Of a stretch of DNA of 40,140 nucleotides, positions 32,735 through 40,140 are shown piece by piece. Source of the stretch: Sterolibacteriaceae bacterium. GTDB lineage: Bacteria; Pseudomonadota; Gammaproteobacteria; Burkholderiales; Rhodocyclaceae. A model generated the notes under the pieces. The model had not been told where the DNA came from. It did no database searches and worked only from the letters and a program-made list of their open reading frames with translations. A program made the translations under genes and the position numbers. The first letter of the stretch is position 1. Every line of letters begins with the position of its first letter. Where the stretch lies: contig JANYCD010000075.1 in assembly GCA_025360425.1 (NCBI GenBank), positions 1 through 40,140 of the forward strand, in the 5' to 3' direction.

Positions 32735-34333
32735 CTATTCCATCGCTTCGTACAGTGGCAGCGTGAGAAACTCCGGATACTCTGGTGACAGCGACATCTT
32801 GTCGAAGATGACAGCGGCTTGTTCATAAGTCGCCGTGGCTTCACCGGCAGCACTGACGGTGGCTTTTACCTTGGCCAGTTCTTCGGCAATCATCGCACGC
32901 ACCATGTCGGCGGTGACTTTGCGGCCGTCATCGAGTTTGCCTTTTGGAGAGACTACCCATTGCCATACTTGCGAGCGGCTGATTTCGGCGGTGGCGGCGT
33001 CTTCCATCAGATTGTGGATGGGTACGCAGCCGTTGCCGGTGAGCCATGAGCCAAGATAGTGGATGCCGACGTTGATGTTGTTGCGCAGACCGGTTTCGGT
33101 AATGGGTTGCTCGGGAACGAAGTTCAGCCAATCCTTGGGGCCGAAGCTGCCGCTGACCTGCTTGCCCCACTGGTTGGGCTTGTCGCCGAGTACCTTCTGA
33201 AACTCTTCGGCGGCGATGGAGACGAGGCCGGGATGGGCCACCCAGCCACCGTCGAAGCCGTCGTTGGCGTCGCGGGTCTTGTCATGGCGAATGCCGGCCA
33301 GGGCCTTTTCATTGGCGACGGGGTCGCCCTTGATCGGGATCAACGCGCTCATGCCACCCATGGCGGGAGCGCCGCGCTTGTGACAAGCCTGTACCAGGGC
33401 CAAGGCGTAGCCGCGCATGAACGGCACTTCCATGGTGATGGCGCTGCGCTGGGCCAGGCAGAAATCCTTGTTCTTCTTGAATTTCTTGATGCAGGAAAAG
33501 ATGTAATCCCAGCGGCCGGCGTTGAGGCCCGCGCTGTGGTTGCGCAGTTCGTAAAGAATTTCTTCCATCTCGAAAGTGGCGAGGATGGTTTCCACCAGCA
33601 CGGTCGCCTTGATGGTGCCTTGAGGCACGCTGATGTGATCCTGCGCCAAGACGAAGATGTCGTTCCATAGACGGGCTTCGAGATGGCTTTCCATCTTCGG
33701 CAGGTAGAAGAAGGGGCCGGCGCCGCGCGCGACTTGTTCCTTCGCATTGTGGAAGAACACCAGGGCGAAGTCGAAGATGCCGCCGCCAACGCGCTGACCA
33801 TCTACCGTCACATGCTTTTCATCCAGATGCCAGCCGCGCGGGCGAATTTGCAGAGTGGCAATCTTGTCGTTGAGCTTGTATTCCTTGCCGGCTTCATTCT
33901 TGAAGCTCAGCTCACGGCGAATGGCCTTGTAGAGGTTGAGCTGACCCTGGATCTGGTTGTCCCACTTCGGGCTGTTGGAGTCCTCGAAGTCGCTCATGTA
34001 ACTGTCAGCGCCGGAGTTGTAGGCGTTGATGATCATCTTGGCTTCGACGGGACCAGTGATCTCGACGCGGCGGTTTTCCAGTGCCTTCGGTAACGGCGCT
34101 ATCTTCCAGTCGCCTTCGCGGATATTCTTTGTTTCGGGCAGAAAGTCAGGCATTTCACCAGCATCGATCCGCGCCTGACGTTCGATGCGTTTTTTCAGCA
34201 ATTCCTGGCGGCGTGTTTCAAAAGCGCGATGAAGTTTTGCAACCAGCGCCAGGGCGTCGTGCGTCAGGATTTGTTCGTAATCGGGTTTGATGGGCGCGTT
34301 GATTTGCACGCCGGCGGGCAGCTTGAGACTCAT
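32735..34333 (-). CDS. aceB: Malate synthase A
   Basis: The enzyme condenses glyoxylate with acetyl-CoA to malate, the second step of the glyoxylate bypass. The protein has 532 residues, the AceB (A form) length. Signatures seen are MSDFEDSNSPKWDN, RPRGWHLDEKHV, the TVLVETILATFEMEEILYELR segment with the catalytic acids, and GFDGGWVAHPGLVSIA. GAGGAA precedes the ATG. No isocitrate lyase gene is in the window. Its position next to a catabolic cluster could be chance, though growth on acetyl-CoA-yielding substrates needs this enzyme. Confidence 0.97.
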   Translation of the reverse strand: MSLKLPAGVQINAPIKPDYEQILTHDALALVAKLHRAFETRRQELLKKRIERQARIDAGEMPDFLPETKNIREGDWKIAPLPKALENRRVEITGPVEAKMIINAYNSGADSYMSDFEDSNSPKWDNQIQGQLNLYKAIRRELSFKNEAGKEYKLNDKIATLQIRPRGWHLDEKHVTVDGQRVGGGIFDFALVFFHNAKEQVARGAGPFFYLPKMESHLEARLWNDIFVLAQDHISVPQGTIKATVLVETILATFEMEEILYELRNHSAGLNAGRWDYIFSCIKKFKKNKDFCLAQRSAITMEVPFMRGYALALVQACHKRGAPAMGGMSALIPIKGDPVANEKALAGIRHDKTRDANDGFDGGWVAHPGLVSIAAEEFQKVLGDKPNQWGKQVSGSFGPKDWLNFVPEQPITETGLRNNINVGIHYLGSWLTGNGCVPIHNLMEDAATAEISRSQVWQWVVSPKGKLDDGRKVTADMVRAMIAEELAKVKATVSAAGEATATYEQAAVIFDKMSLSPEYPEFLTLPLYEAME

Positions 34334-34407
34334 GGGATTCCTCGGGAAAGAGCGGCGGAAAGTGTAATTTTATAACGGAAGGGATTCGGGGATGGGCGAG
34401 TGCGGAT

Positions 34408-35148
34408 TCAAGTGAGCGCTGTGCCATCCCAATAGCGGAATTTCCACTGATCGGCGTCGCAGGCCAGGCAGTTGCCTGCCGTGTCCGACCAATCGCCTAG
34501 CACCCAGCGCTGACAGATTTGGCCATCGACGCTGTGTTCGTGGTGCGCGAGCCGGTGGGTATGACCGTGGATCATCCGGGTCACACCATGTTCACTAAAG
34601 GCGGCGGCCACGGCATCGTTATTGGTATCCATCAACGCCATGGACTTGCGCTGTTTTTCCACCGTGCTGCGCTCGCGCAAACCTTCAATCACCGAAATGC
34701 GTTCGGCGAGAGGACGGGACAGGAAATCGCTGCGCCACTGCGGCGCGCGAACCATGGTTCGAAAGTTCTGGTAGTCGATATCATCGGTACACAGCGTATC
34801 GCCATGCAGGAGCAGGGTGGGTTTGCCGGCGATGTCACGGATCAAGGGTTCTGTCAGCAGGCTCGTACCGCAGGCACGGGCAAAATCTTCACCGACCAGG
34901 AAATCACGATTGCCGGCGAGAAAGAAAACAGGTATTCCGTGAGTGGCGACGGCCTTGATCGCAGTGCAGACACGGGCGTTGAATGGATCGCCCAGATGGT
35001 CGTCGCCCGCCCAGTATTCAAACAGGTCGCCGAGGATGTATAACGCGCCGGCCCGTGCCGCCGGGCCGGCGAGAAAGCTCAGCAACAGCGCCGTCGCGCC
35101 GGGGCGCGACGGACAGAGGTGCAGGTCGGAGATGAGGTAAGTCGTCAA
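34408..35148 (-). CDS. lpxH: UDP-2,3-diacylglucosamine diphosphatase LpxH
   Basis: LpxH hydrolyses UDP-2,3-diacylglucosamine to lipid X in lipid A synthesis, at the inner face of the cytoplasmic membrane. The 246 residues carry the metallophosphoesterase metal ligands: SDLHL (Asp8, His10), GDLFEYW (Asp41), GNRDF (Asn80), LLHGD and HGHTHR. The start is TTG, with a weak GCAGGA just upstream. It is the last gene of the minus-strand set, seven bases after ppiB. Confidence 0.95.
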   Translation of the reverse strand: MTTYLISDLHLCPSRPGATALLLSFLAGPAARAGALYILGDLFEYWAGDDHLGDPFNARVCTAIKAVATHGIPVFFLAGNRDFLVGEDFARACGTSLLTEPLIRDIAGKPTLLLHGDTLCTDDIDYQNFRTMVRAPQWRSDFLSRPLAERISVIEGLRERSTVEKQRKSMALMDTNNDAVAAAFSEHGVTRMIHGHTHRLAHHEHSVDGQICQRWVLGDWSDTAGNCLACDADQWKFRYWDGTALT

Positions 35149-35154
35149 TCCTGC

Positions 35155-35658
35155 TCAGACAAGTTCGGCGCGTTCGATGACGACGTCTTCCACCGGCACG
35201 TCGGCGTGGAAACCGGATTTACCGGTCTTGACCGCCTTGATCTTGTCGACCACATCCATGCCGTCAACGACACGGCCGAACACGCAGTAGCCCCAACCGT
35301 TGCCGGAGGGCGCGGTGAAGTCGAGAAAGGCACTGTCGGCGACGTTGATGAAGAACTGGGCGGTGGCAGAGTGCGGGTCGGAAGTGCGGGCCATGGCTAG
35401 CGTGCCGCGCTTGTTTTTAAGGCCTGTCTTGTGGCCGAGTTCGGCTTCATTGTCGATCGGTGCGCCGACGGATTTCTGTTTCATGCCGGATTCGAAGCCG
35501 CCGCCCTGGATCATGAAGCCATCGATGACGCGATGGAAAATCGTGTTGTCGTAGTGGCCGGCTTTTACATAGTCGATGAAGTTCTGCGCGGTCTTGGGCG
35601 TCTCAGCCGAGTTCAGTTCGATGGCGATGACACCGTGGTTGGTATGCAGCTTGATCAT
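35155..35658 (-). CDS. ppiB: Cytoplasmic cyclophilin-type peptidyl-prolyl isomerase
   Basis: This 167-residue cyclophilin has no signal peptide. [13 protein letters not shown] contains the catalytic Arg, followed by [18 protein letters not shown] and [17 protein letters not shown]. It accelerates cis-trans isomerisation of prolyl bonds. It is paired with a secreted paralogue 19 bases upstream. Confidence 0.96.
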   Translation of the reverse strand: MIKLHTNHGVIAIELNSAETPKTAQNFIDYVKAGHYDNTIFHRVIDGFMIQGGGFESGMKQKSVGAPIDNEAELGHKTGLKNKRGTLAMARTSDPHSATAQFFINVADSAFLDFTAPSGNGWGYCVFGRVVDGMDVVDKIKAVKTGKSGFHADVPVEDVVIERAELV

Positions 35659-35677
35659 GTCGCGTTTCCTTGAAGAT

Positions 35678-36217
35678 TTACTTTTTTGGAGAAAGAAGTT
35701 TTACCGATTCAATCGTCACCGGTGTGGTCGGAATGTCCTGGTAGCCGGTGGGCGTGCCACCGATTTTCTGGACGATATCGAAACCCTGCGTGACCTTGCC
35801 GAACACCGCGTAACCGGCCCCCTGATCAAGAAATGCGTTATCAGCCAGGTTAATGAAAAACTGTGCCGTCGCAGAGTTTGGGTCGCTGGTGCGGGCCATG
35901 GCGATGCTGCCGGCGACGTTCTTCAAACCATTGCCGGATTCATTAATGATGGGATCGCGGGTGTCTTTATGTTTCATTCCGGCTTCAAAGCCACCGCCTT
36001 GAATCATGAAGTTGTTGATGACGCGGTGAAACAGGGTGGCGTTGTAAAAGCCAGCCTTGACATATTGCAGGAAATTGTCGACCGACTTCGGCGCTTTCGC
36101 CGGATCAAGCTCAATCAGGATGGTGCCTTGACTGGTTTTCATTTCCACCACCGGGTTGGCGGCGACTGCCGAGAGTGAGATGAGAAAAATGCCGAAGGCG
36201 CAAATGAATTTTTTCAT
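35678..36217 (-). CDS. ppiA: Periplasmic cyclophilin-type peptidyl-prolyl isomerase
   Basis: From ATG 36217 the product has 179 residues with a cleavable signal peptide ([20 protein letters not shown]). The cyclophilin core has [19 protein letters not shown] and [23 protein letters not shown]. It acts on periplasmic proteins. The frame extends to 36289 but that would bury the signal peptide. It lies between the L,D-transpeptidase-like gene and ppiB. Confidence 0.95.
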   Translation of the reverse strand: MKKFICAFGIFLISLSAVAANPVVEMKTSQGTILIELDPAKAPKSVDNFLQYVKAGFYNATLFHRVINNFMIQGGGFEAGMKHKDTRDPIINESGNGLKNVAGSIAMARTSDPNSATAQFFINLADNAFLDQGAGYAVFGKVTQGFDIVQKIGGTPTGYQDIPTTPVTIESVKLLSPKK

Positions 36218-36251
36218 GAGAGTTCCGGTTGTTCTGTTGAATGGGGAGGGT

Positions 36252-37445
36252 TCAAACGGCACCTTCGAAAAGGATCTTCCAGTTGCCATCCTGCTTGATC
36301 CAGTATTGACGCTTCTTCATGCGGTTGGAAAGGTTGTTGCTTTTGTAGTCTTGTTCGAATGTCACCACAACGTATTCTTCCTTGCCGGGATTGCGGAACA
36401 TGCTGATGTTGTCGATCCTGACCTTGATCCAGCTTTTGCCGGCATTCACTTTCTGCTTTTGCTGAACCCACTGCTGGTAGTTTTGTCCATCGCTGCTAAA
36501 TGATGGCGAGTAATGGCTGGCGTAACGTGCGACATCCCGCGTTTCCCAGTCGCTGCGCCACTCGTTGATTTTCGTCAGCAGTGAAGAGCGTTCGCTCTGC
36601 CAGTCGTCAAGCGACAGCCACTCGATGTTGTTGCTGATGATGACCGGCGTCAAGCCGATCTGGAAATCTTTGGAGATCGCGTCGAGATCGCGATTGGCCA
36701 GCACCACGCAGCCATCGGAGGCCCGCGGTGGACGCGAAAATGTGTCGGAAGGCGTGCCGTGCAGCCAGATGCCATGGCCGTTGCGCCCCATGCGCTTGTC
36801 CCATTCGTTGGGATAATTGAGCGGGAATGCGCCGCTGCCATACAGATCGCTGAGTTTCTGTTTGGGCAGGCTGGAAGTGACGCGATAAACACCGATCGGC
36901 GTACGCTGGTCGCCTTCCTTGATCTTGTCGGCGCCGAGCTTGCCTTGTGTCACATAGTAATCGGCGACGAAGTGAGGCATTCCCTTGTCGTTCTGGTACA
37001 GATAGAGCCGCGATTTTTCAGTGTCGACCACCAGCGCGTACTTCTGATCCGGCCCCATTTGCATGAGATAGCGCGGTATATAGTTTTTCGGCGGCCTGGT
37101 CTTGTAGGCGGTGAGTCGGGCAATGGCTTCAGCGCGCAGATCTGCGATCTTGCCAGCCGATGCCTTGCCGCCGCCCTCGCCAAAGCTGGTTAGCGGCCGG
37201 GTGCGTGCCAGCAGCAGGTCACCGCGAATCAGGTGGGCCAAGCGAAAATTGGGATAGGCCTTGATCAGCGCTTCGACGCGATTAAGCGCCTCGTCATACT
37301 GGTTTTGCTCAATCGCGCTGAACGCATCAGCTAGCAAAGGCTCCGGTCCGGCATCGCTGTAGCGCGCGGTGACCGCGTCGGCAACCGAACAAACGGCAAA
37401 CGCGAATATCGCCAGCAGCAGTCGGAAGCGAACCGGCTTCTTCAT
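36252..37445 (-). CDS. YkuD-type L,D-transpeptidase-like protein with C-terminal NTF2-like domain
   Basis: The protein has 397 residues: a signal peptide, a short TPR-like helical pair (about 37-80), a YkuD catalytic domain (about 134-265) and a C-terminal NTF2-like domain (about 285-397). The catalytic signature is HG at 229-230 and SDGC at 243-246, with Cys246 as nucleophile. SDGC replaces the common SHGC and is like the YafK/ErfK-related subgroup. The protein may cross-link or trim peptidoglycan, or attach or release lipoproteins. The start overlaps the TPR gene stop by one base (TGATG). The two share the same C-terminal domain type. Confidence 0.88.
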   Translation of the reverse strand: MKKPVRFRLLLAIFAFAVCSVADAVTARYSDAGPEPLLADAFSAIEQNQYDEALNRVEALIKAYPNFRLAHLIRGDLLLARTRPLTSFGEGGGKASAGKIADLRAEAIARLTAYKTRPPKNYIPRYLMQMGPDQKYALVVDTEKSRLYLYQNDKGMPHFVADYYVTQGKLGADKIKEGDQRTPIGVYRVTSSLPKQKLSDLYGSGAFPLNYPNEWDKRMGRNGHGIWLHGTPSDTFSRPPRASDGCVVLANRDLDAISKDFQIGLTPVIISNNIEWLSLDDWQSERSSLLTKINEWRSDWETRDVARYASHYSPSFSSDGQNYQQWVQQKQKVNAGKSWIKVRIDNISMFRNPGKEEYVVVTFEQDYKSNNLSNRMKKRQYWIKQDGNWKILFEGAV

Positions 37446-38449
37446 CAACTGCCGATCCGCTCCTGTTGAATCAGCCATTTTCCGTTTTGCTTGACCATCA
37501 CCAGCACCTTGTTGCTGGACGATTTGAGCGACGCGGAAATATAGTGTTGGCGGAATTTGACGGTGGCCTGATCGGGCCGGCTGGCGGTGACTTTAAGATT
37601 CTCGACGGTGACCTGAATGGCGCCGGGTTTTCCTACGCGACTGCCACGCTCGGCTTCCCACTTTGCACGCGATACACCGCCTGGTGTCTTGAAGCTTGCT
37701 GCGTAGTGCGACAGATAGCCTTTGACGTCCTTGGATGACCATGCCGACGCCCAGCTGTCGATGGCCTTGGCTATCTCGTCAGCATCGGCTGAAACGGCTA
37801 CTGCTTTCTCCGGTTCGGGTGGAGTTGGTGTTACGACGTGCTTGACCTCGGGTACCGCCGCCACCTGAATCGGTTTCGAAGGTTCTGCAACGACTGGCGC
37901 TGCCGCCGTGCGCGTTCCGCGTGGGGTGACACTCATCAGTTCGCGAATCATCGCCAGCTTGGTTTGTGCGCTGGAATTGGAAGAGTCGAGTTGCAACGCC
38001 TTGTCGTAGGCCTGGCTCGCCATGCGGGCATAAATATCGCCCAGGTTCTCGTGGGCGGTGGCATAGGAAGGATGGGTGCGAATAGCCATTTCCAGCGCCT
38101 GCCTGGCCTTGTCGTACTGCTTCTGCTGGGCGTAAATCACGGCCAAATTGTTATAGGGCTCCGGCAGTTCCGGGTAGTCCTCGGTCAGTTTGGTGAAAAC
38201 ACCGACAGCATCCTGCGTTCGGTTCATCTCGGTCAGAATCACGCCCTTCAGAAAACGTCCCTGAGCGTCGTTCGGATTTCCCGAAAGATATTTGTCGACT
38301 TGATCAAGTGCTTGGGCATTTTGTCCCTGCTTCAGCGATTTCGTCGCATCCTGCAGCGAGTCAGCATGGACCGGCAACGCCATCAAGGCGACGGAGAATG
38401 CCAAGGCGGCAGCAAGGGCGTAGGGAAGGGCAGCGCGGCGTGCGGTCAT
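37445..38449 (-). CDS. Periplasmic TPR protein with C-terminal NTF2-like domain
   Basis: The product (334 residues from ATG 38449) has a signal peptide (ALPYALAAALAFSVALMALPVHA). About four tetratricopeptide repeats follow (about 30-160: DAQGRFLKGVILTEMNR, PEPYNNLAVIYAQQKQY, ATAHENLGDIYARMA). A Pro/Val-rich linker leads to an NTF2-like domain (about 225-334, AIDSWASAWSSKDVKGYLSHYAASF). That domain aligns by eye with the end of the next gene product (WETRDVARYASHYSPSF). TPRs probably bind partner proteins in cell-wall assembly. A TTG start at 38479 is possible. It is first in the operon and divergent from cysS. Confidence 0.88.
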   Translation of the reverse strand: MTARRAALPYALAAALAFSVALMALPVHADSLQDATKSLKQGQNAQALDQVDKYLSGNPNDAQGRFLKGVILTEMNRTQDAVGVFTKLTEDYPELPEPYNNLAVIYAQQKQYDKARQALEMAIRTHPSYATAHENLGDIYARMASQAYDKALQLDSSNSSAQTKLAMIRELMSVTPRGTRTAAAPVVAEPSKPIQVAAVPEVKHVVTPTPPEPEKAVAVSADADEIAKAIDSWASAWSSKDVKGYLSHYAASFKTPGGVSRAKWEAERGSRVGKPGAIQVTVENLKVTASRPDQATVKFRQHYISASLKSSSNKVLVMVKQNGKWLIQQERIGS

Positions 38450-38583
38450 GTTATATTGTCGACACGGATGGATGTTCAATCTGAGATTCTAACAAAGAAG
38501 CCAAGGCTGATTCCAACCACAACGCCCGATTGGAAGAAAACCGACTCTCCTTGGGCTTTGCTCAAACCCCAGGGTGCGTTTCC

Positions 38584-39963
38584 ATGCTGAAGCTCTTCAA
38601 TTCCCTCGCCCGCGAAAAGCAGGACTTTGTGCCGATCGAACCGGGCAAGGTGCGCATGTATGTCTGCGGCATGACCGTGTACGACTTCTGTCACCTCGGC
38701 CATGCCCGGGTCATGGTGGTGTTCGACATGGTGACGCGCTGGCTGCGGGCCAGCAGATATGCGGTGACCTATGTGCGCAACATCACCGACATCGACGACA
38801 AGATCATCAAGCGCGCCGCCGAGAATGGCGAGACCATCCGCGCCTTGACCGACCGTTTCATTGCCGCCATGAACGAGGACGCCGCGGCACTGGGTGTGAT
38901 CAAGCCCGACCATGAGCCGCGCGCCACCGAATATGTGCCGCAGATGCTGGACATGATCGGCGCCCTGGAAAAGAACCGTTATGCCTACGTCGCCGGCAAT
39001 GGCGACGTCTGCTACCACGTGCGCCGCTTCAAGGGCTACGGCAAGCTGTCGGGCAAGTCGCTGGAAGACCTGCGCGCGGGTGAACGGGTTGATGTGATGG
39101 AAGGCAAGCAGGATCCGCTCGATTTTGTGCTTTGGAAACACGCCAAGGCCGACGAACCGGCCGAGGCGCGCTGGGCGTCGCACTGGGGTGAGGGCCGTCC
39201 CGGTTGGCACCTCGAATGTTCGGCGATGAGTTCGCAATTGCTCGGCAGGCATTTCGACATTCATGGCGGCGGCATGGACCTTCAGTTTCCCCATCATGAA
39301 AACGAGATTGCCCAGTCCGAAGGTGCGCACAACGAAGTTTCGGTGAACTACTGGATGCACAATGGTTTCGTCCGCGTCGATGAAGAAAAAATGTCGAAAT
39401 CACTCGGCAACTTTTTCACCATTCGCGAGGTATTGAAGAAATATGACGCCGAGGTGGTGCGCTTCTTCATCCTGCGCGCGCATTATCGCAGCGGGCTCAA
39501 CTATTCCGATGCCCATCTTGACGATGCGCGCCAGTCGCTGGCACGGCTATACACGGCACTGAAGGACTGCAAGGGCGTGGCTGTCGTCGATTGGCAGGAG
39601 GCGCACGCACAGCGTTTCCGTGCCGCGATGGACGACGACTTCGGCACGCCGGAAGCAATGGCGGTGCTGTTCGATCTTGCAGCCGAAATTAACCGTAACG
39701 CTGATCCAACGCTTGTATCGCAGCTCAAGGCGTTGGGCGGAGTTCTCGGTTTGCTGGAACGGGAGTCGGCACAATTTCTTCAAGCCGCACCGAAATCGGA
39801 AAGCGGTTTGAACAACGCGGACATCGAAGCGAGTATCGCGGCGCGTAATGCTGCCAAAAAAGCAAAGAACTATGCCGAGTCCGACCGGATTCGTGATGAA
39901 CTCAAAGCGGCGGGTGTTGTGCTGGAGGATTCGGCAGCAGGCACGACATGGCGGCGCGCCTGA
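38584..39963 (+). CDS. cysS: Cysteinyl-tRNA synthetase
   Basis: This class I aminoacyl-tRNA synthetase charges tRNA-Cys. The 459 residues have the HIGH-type motif HLGHA within [16 protein letters not shown] and KMSKS ([12 protein letters not shown]). Zinc ligands include Cys in MYVCGMTVY, Cys in WHLECSAM and His in FPHHENE. The ATG at 38584 gives the family N-terminus ([18 protein letters not shown]); a start 18 codons earlier is not supported. It is 134 bases from the divergent TPR gene and 19 bases before pyrF. Confidence 0.97.
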   Translation: MLKLFNSLAREKQDFVPIEPGKVRMYVCGMTVYDFCHLGHARVMVVFDMVTRWLRASRYAVTYVRNITDIDDKIIKRAAENGETIRALTDRFIAAMNEDAAALGVIKPDHEPRATEYVPQMLDMIGALEKNRYAYVAGNGDVCYHVRRFKGYGKLSGKSLEDLRAGERVDVMEGKQDPLDFVLWKHAKADEPAEARWASHWGEGRPGWHLECSAMSSQLLGRHFDIHGGGMDLQFPHHENEIAQSEGAHNEVSVNYWMHNGFVRVDEEKMSKSLGNFFTIREVLKKYDAEVVRFFILRAHYRSGLNYSDAHLDDARQSLARLYTALKDCKGVAVVDWQEAHAQRFRAAMDDDFGTPEAMAVLFDLAAEINRNADPTLVSQLKALGGVLGLLERESAQFLQAAPKSESGLNNADIEASIAARNAAKKAKNYAESDRIRDELKAAGVVLEDSAAGTTWRRA

Positions 39964-39982
39964 TCTGTCTTCGGGAGATCGC

Positions 39983-40140
39983 ATGACCTTCATTTCTCGC
40001 CTCAACGAAGCTTGGCGCAGCCGCAACTCGTTGCTCTGTGTCGGCCTTGATCCCGATCCGCGCCGGTTTCCGACGCACCTCGCGAATCACCCCGATGCCA
40101 TCTTCGAATTCTGCCGGGACATCGTCGATGCCACGGCTGA
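39983..40140 (+). CDS. pyrF: Orotidine 5'-phosphate decarboxylase (partial, runs off the window)
   Basis: Only the first 52 codons are present. [30 protein letters not shown] shows the start of the type 2 PyrF barrel with LCVGLDPDP at strand 1. It decarboxylates OMP to UMP. GGGAG lies about 7 bases before the ATG. Confidence 0.88.
   Translation, partial: MTFISRLNEAWRSRNSLLCVGLDPDPRRFPTHLANHPDAIFEFCRDIVDATA

Noticed and set aside
38530-38583. 18-codon extension of cysS
   Set aside because: CysS proteins start with the MLKLFNS-type segment; the extension has no ribosome binding site.
1-40140. CRISPR arrays, tRNA or rRNA genes, and insertion sequences
   Set aside because: I looked for regular repeats, cloverleaf-like segments and transposase genes with terminal repeats and saw none that I could support.

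Overview
The window reads as a chromosomal segment of a betaproteobacterium. GC is fairly high, and the core gene orders are ones familiar from that class: mutL-miaA, purN-DUF3108-rsmB, rpmB-rpmG-radC-coaBC-dut, and cysS facing a TPR/ppiA/ppiB/lpxH operon. MutL carries a DMHA-type endonuclease motif, as expected in lineages without MutH. A Sterolibacteriaceae/Rhodocyclales-like host is a guess from the gene mix; no rRNA or tRNA gene was recognised to test it.

Left edge (1-2192): one end of an integron. A full-length integron integrase gene (563-1564, +) has a LexA-box-like sequence upstream and an attI-like region with a recombination core site at 437-443. Leading away from it on the minus strand is the first cassette, whose gene (coiled coil plus zinc ribbon) runs off the window. 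On the other side is a hicAB toxin-antitoxin pair whose toxin gene is frameshifted.

2193-10736 (minus strand): an efflux operon (membrane fusion lipoprotein, RND pump, DHA2-type MFS pump) runs directly into mutL and miaA. 10889-18289 (plus strand): a tightly packed run of DedA protein, a lipoprotein, purN, a DUF3108 protein, an RsmB-type methyltransferase, a PLD-like protein and an MscS channel, followed after a short gap by an acyl desaturase and a strong bidirectional terminator. 18359-21296: rpmG, rpmB, radC, coaBC and dut. A decayed vapBC locus follows (21328-21842), with both genes damaged.

22223-32651: the accessory core of the window, a ten-gene catabolic cluster. Five genes run on plus (SDR, zinc MDR dehydrogenase, Rieske oxygenase alpha subunit, Gal80-like Gfo/Idh protein, cytochrome P450). 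Three run on minus (HSL-family esterase, Baeyer-Villiger monooxygenase, NTF2-like protein). Two more run on plus (second SDR, second NTF2-like protein). The inferred logic is hydroxylation of an alicyclic, terpenoid or steroid-like compound, oxidation to a ketone, Baeyer-Villiger insertion to an ester or lactone, and hydrolysis. A palindromic 15-mer, AACAAAYGATYGTTT, lies in both control regions that I could inspect for these transcripts, suggesting one shared regulator encoded elsewhere. The ferredoxins and reductases the oxygenases need are not in the window. Several proteins have unusual residues at normally conserved positions: P450 I-helix acid to Ala, Gfo/Idh EKP to EWP, and no glycine-rich Rossmann motif in the MDR protein.

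32735-40140: malate synthase A, lpxH, two cyclophilins (ppiB, ppiA), an L,D-transpeptidase-like protein and a TPR protein that share a C-terminal NTF2-like domain, then divergent cysS and the start of pyrF.
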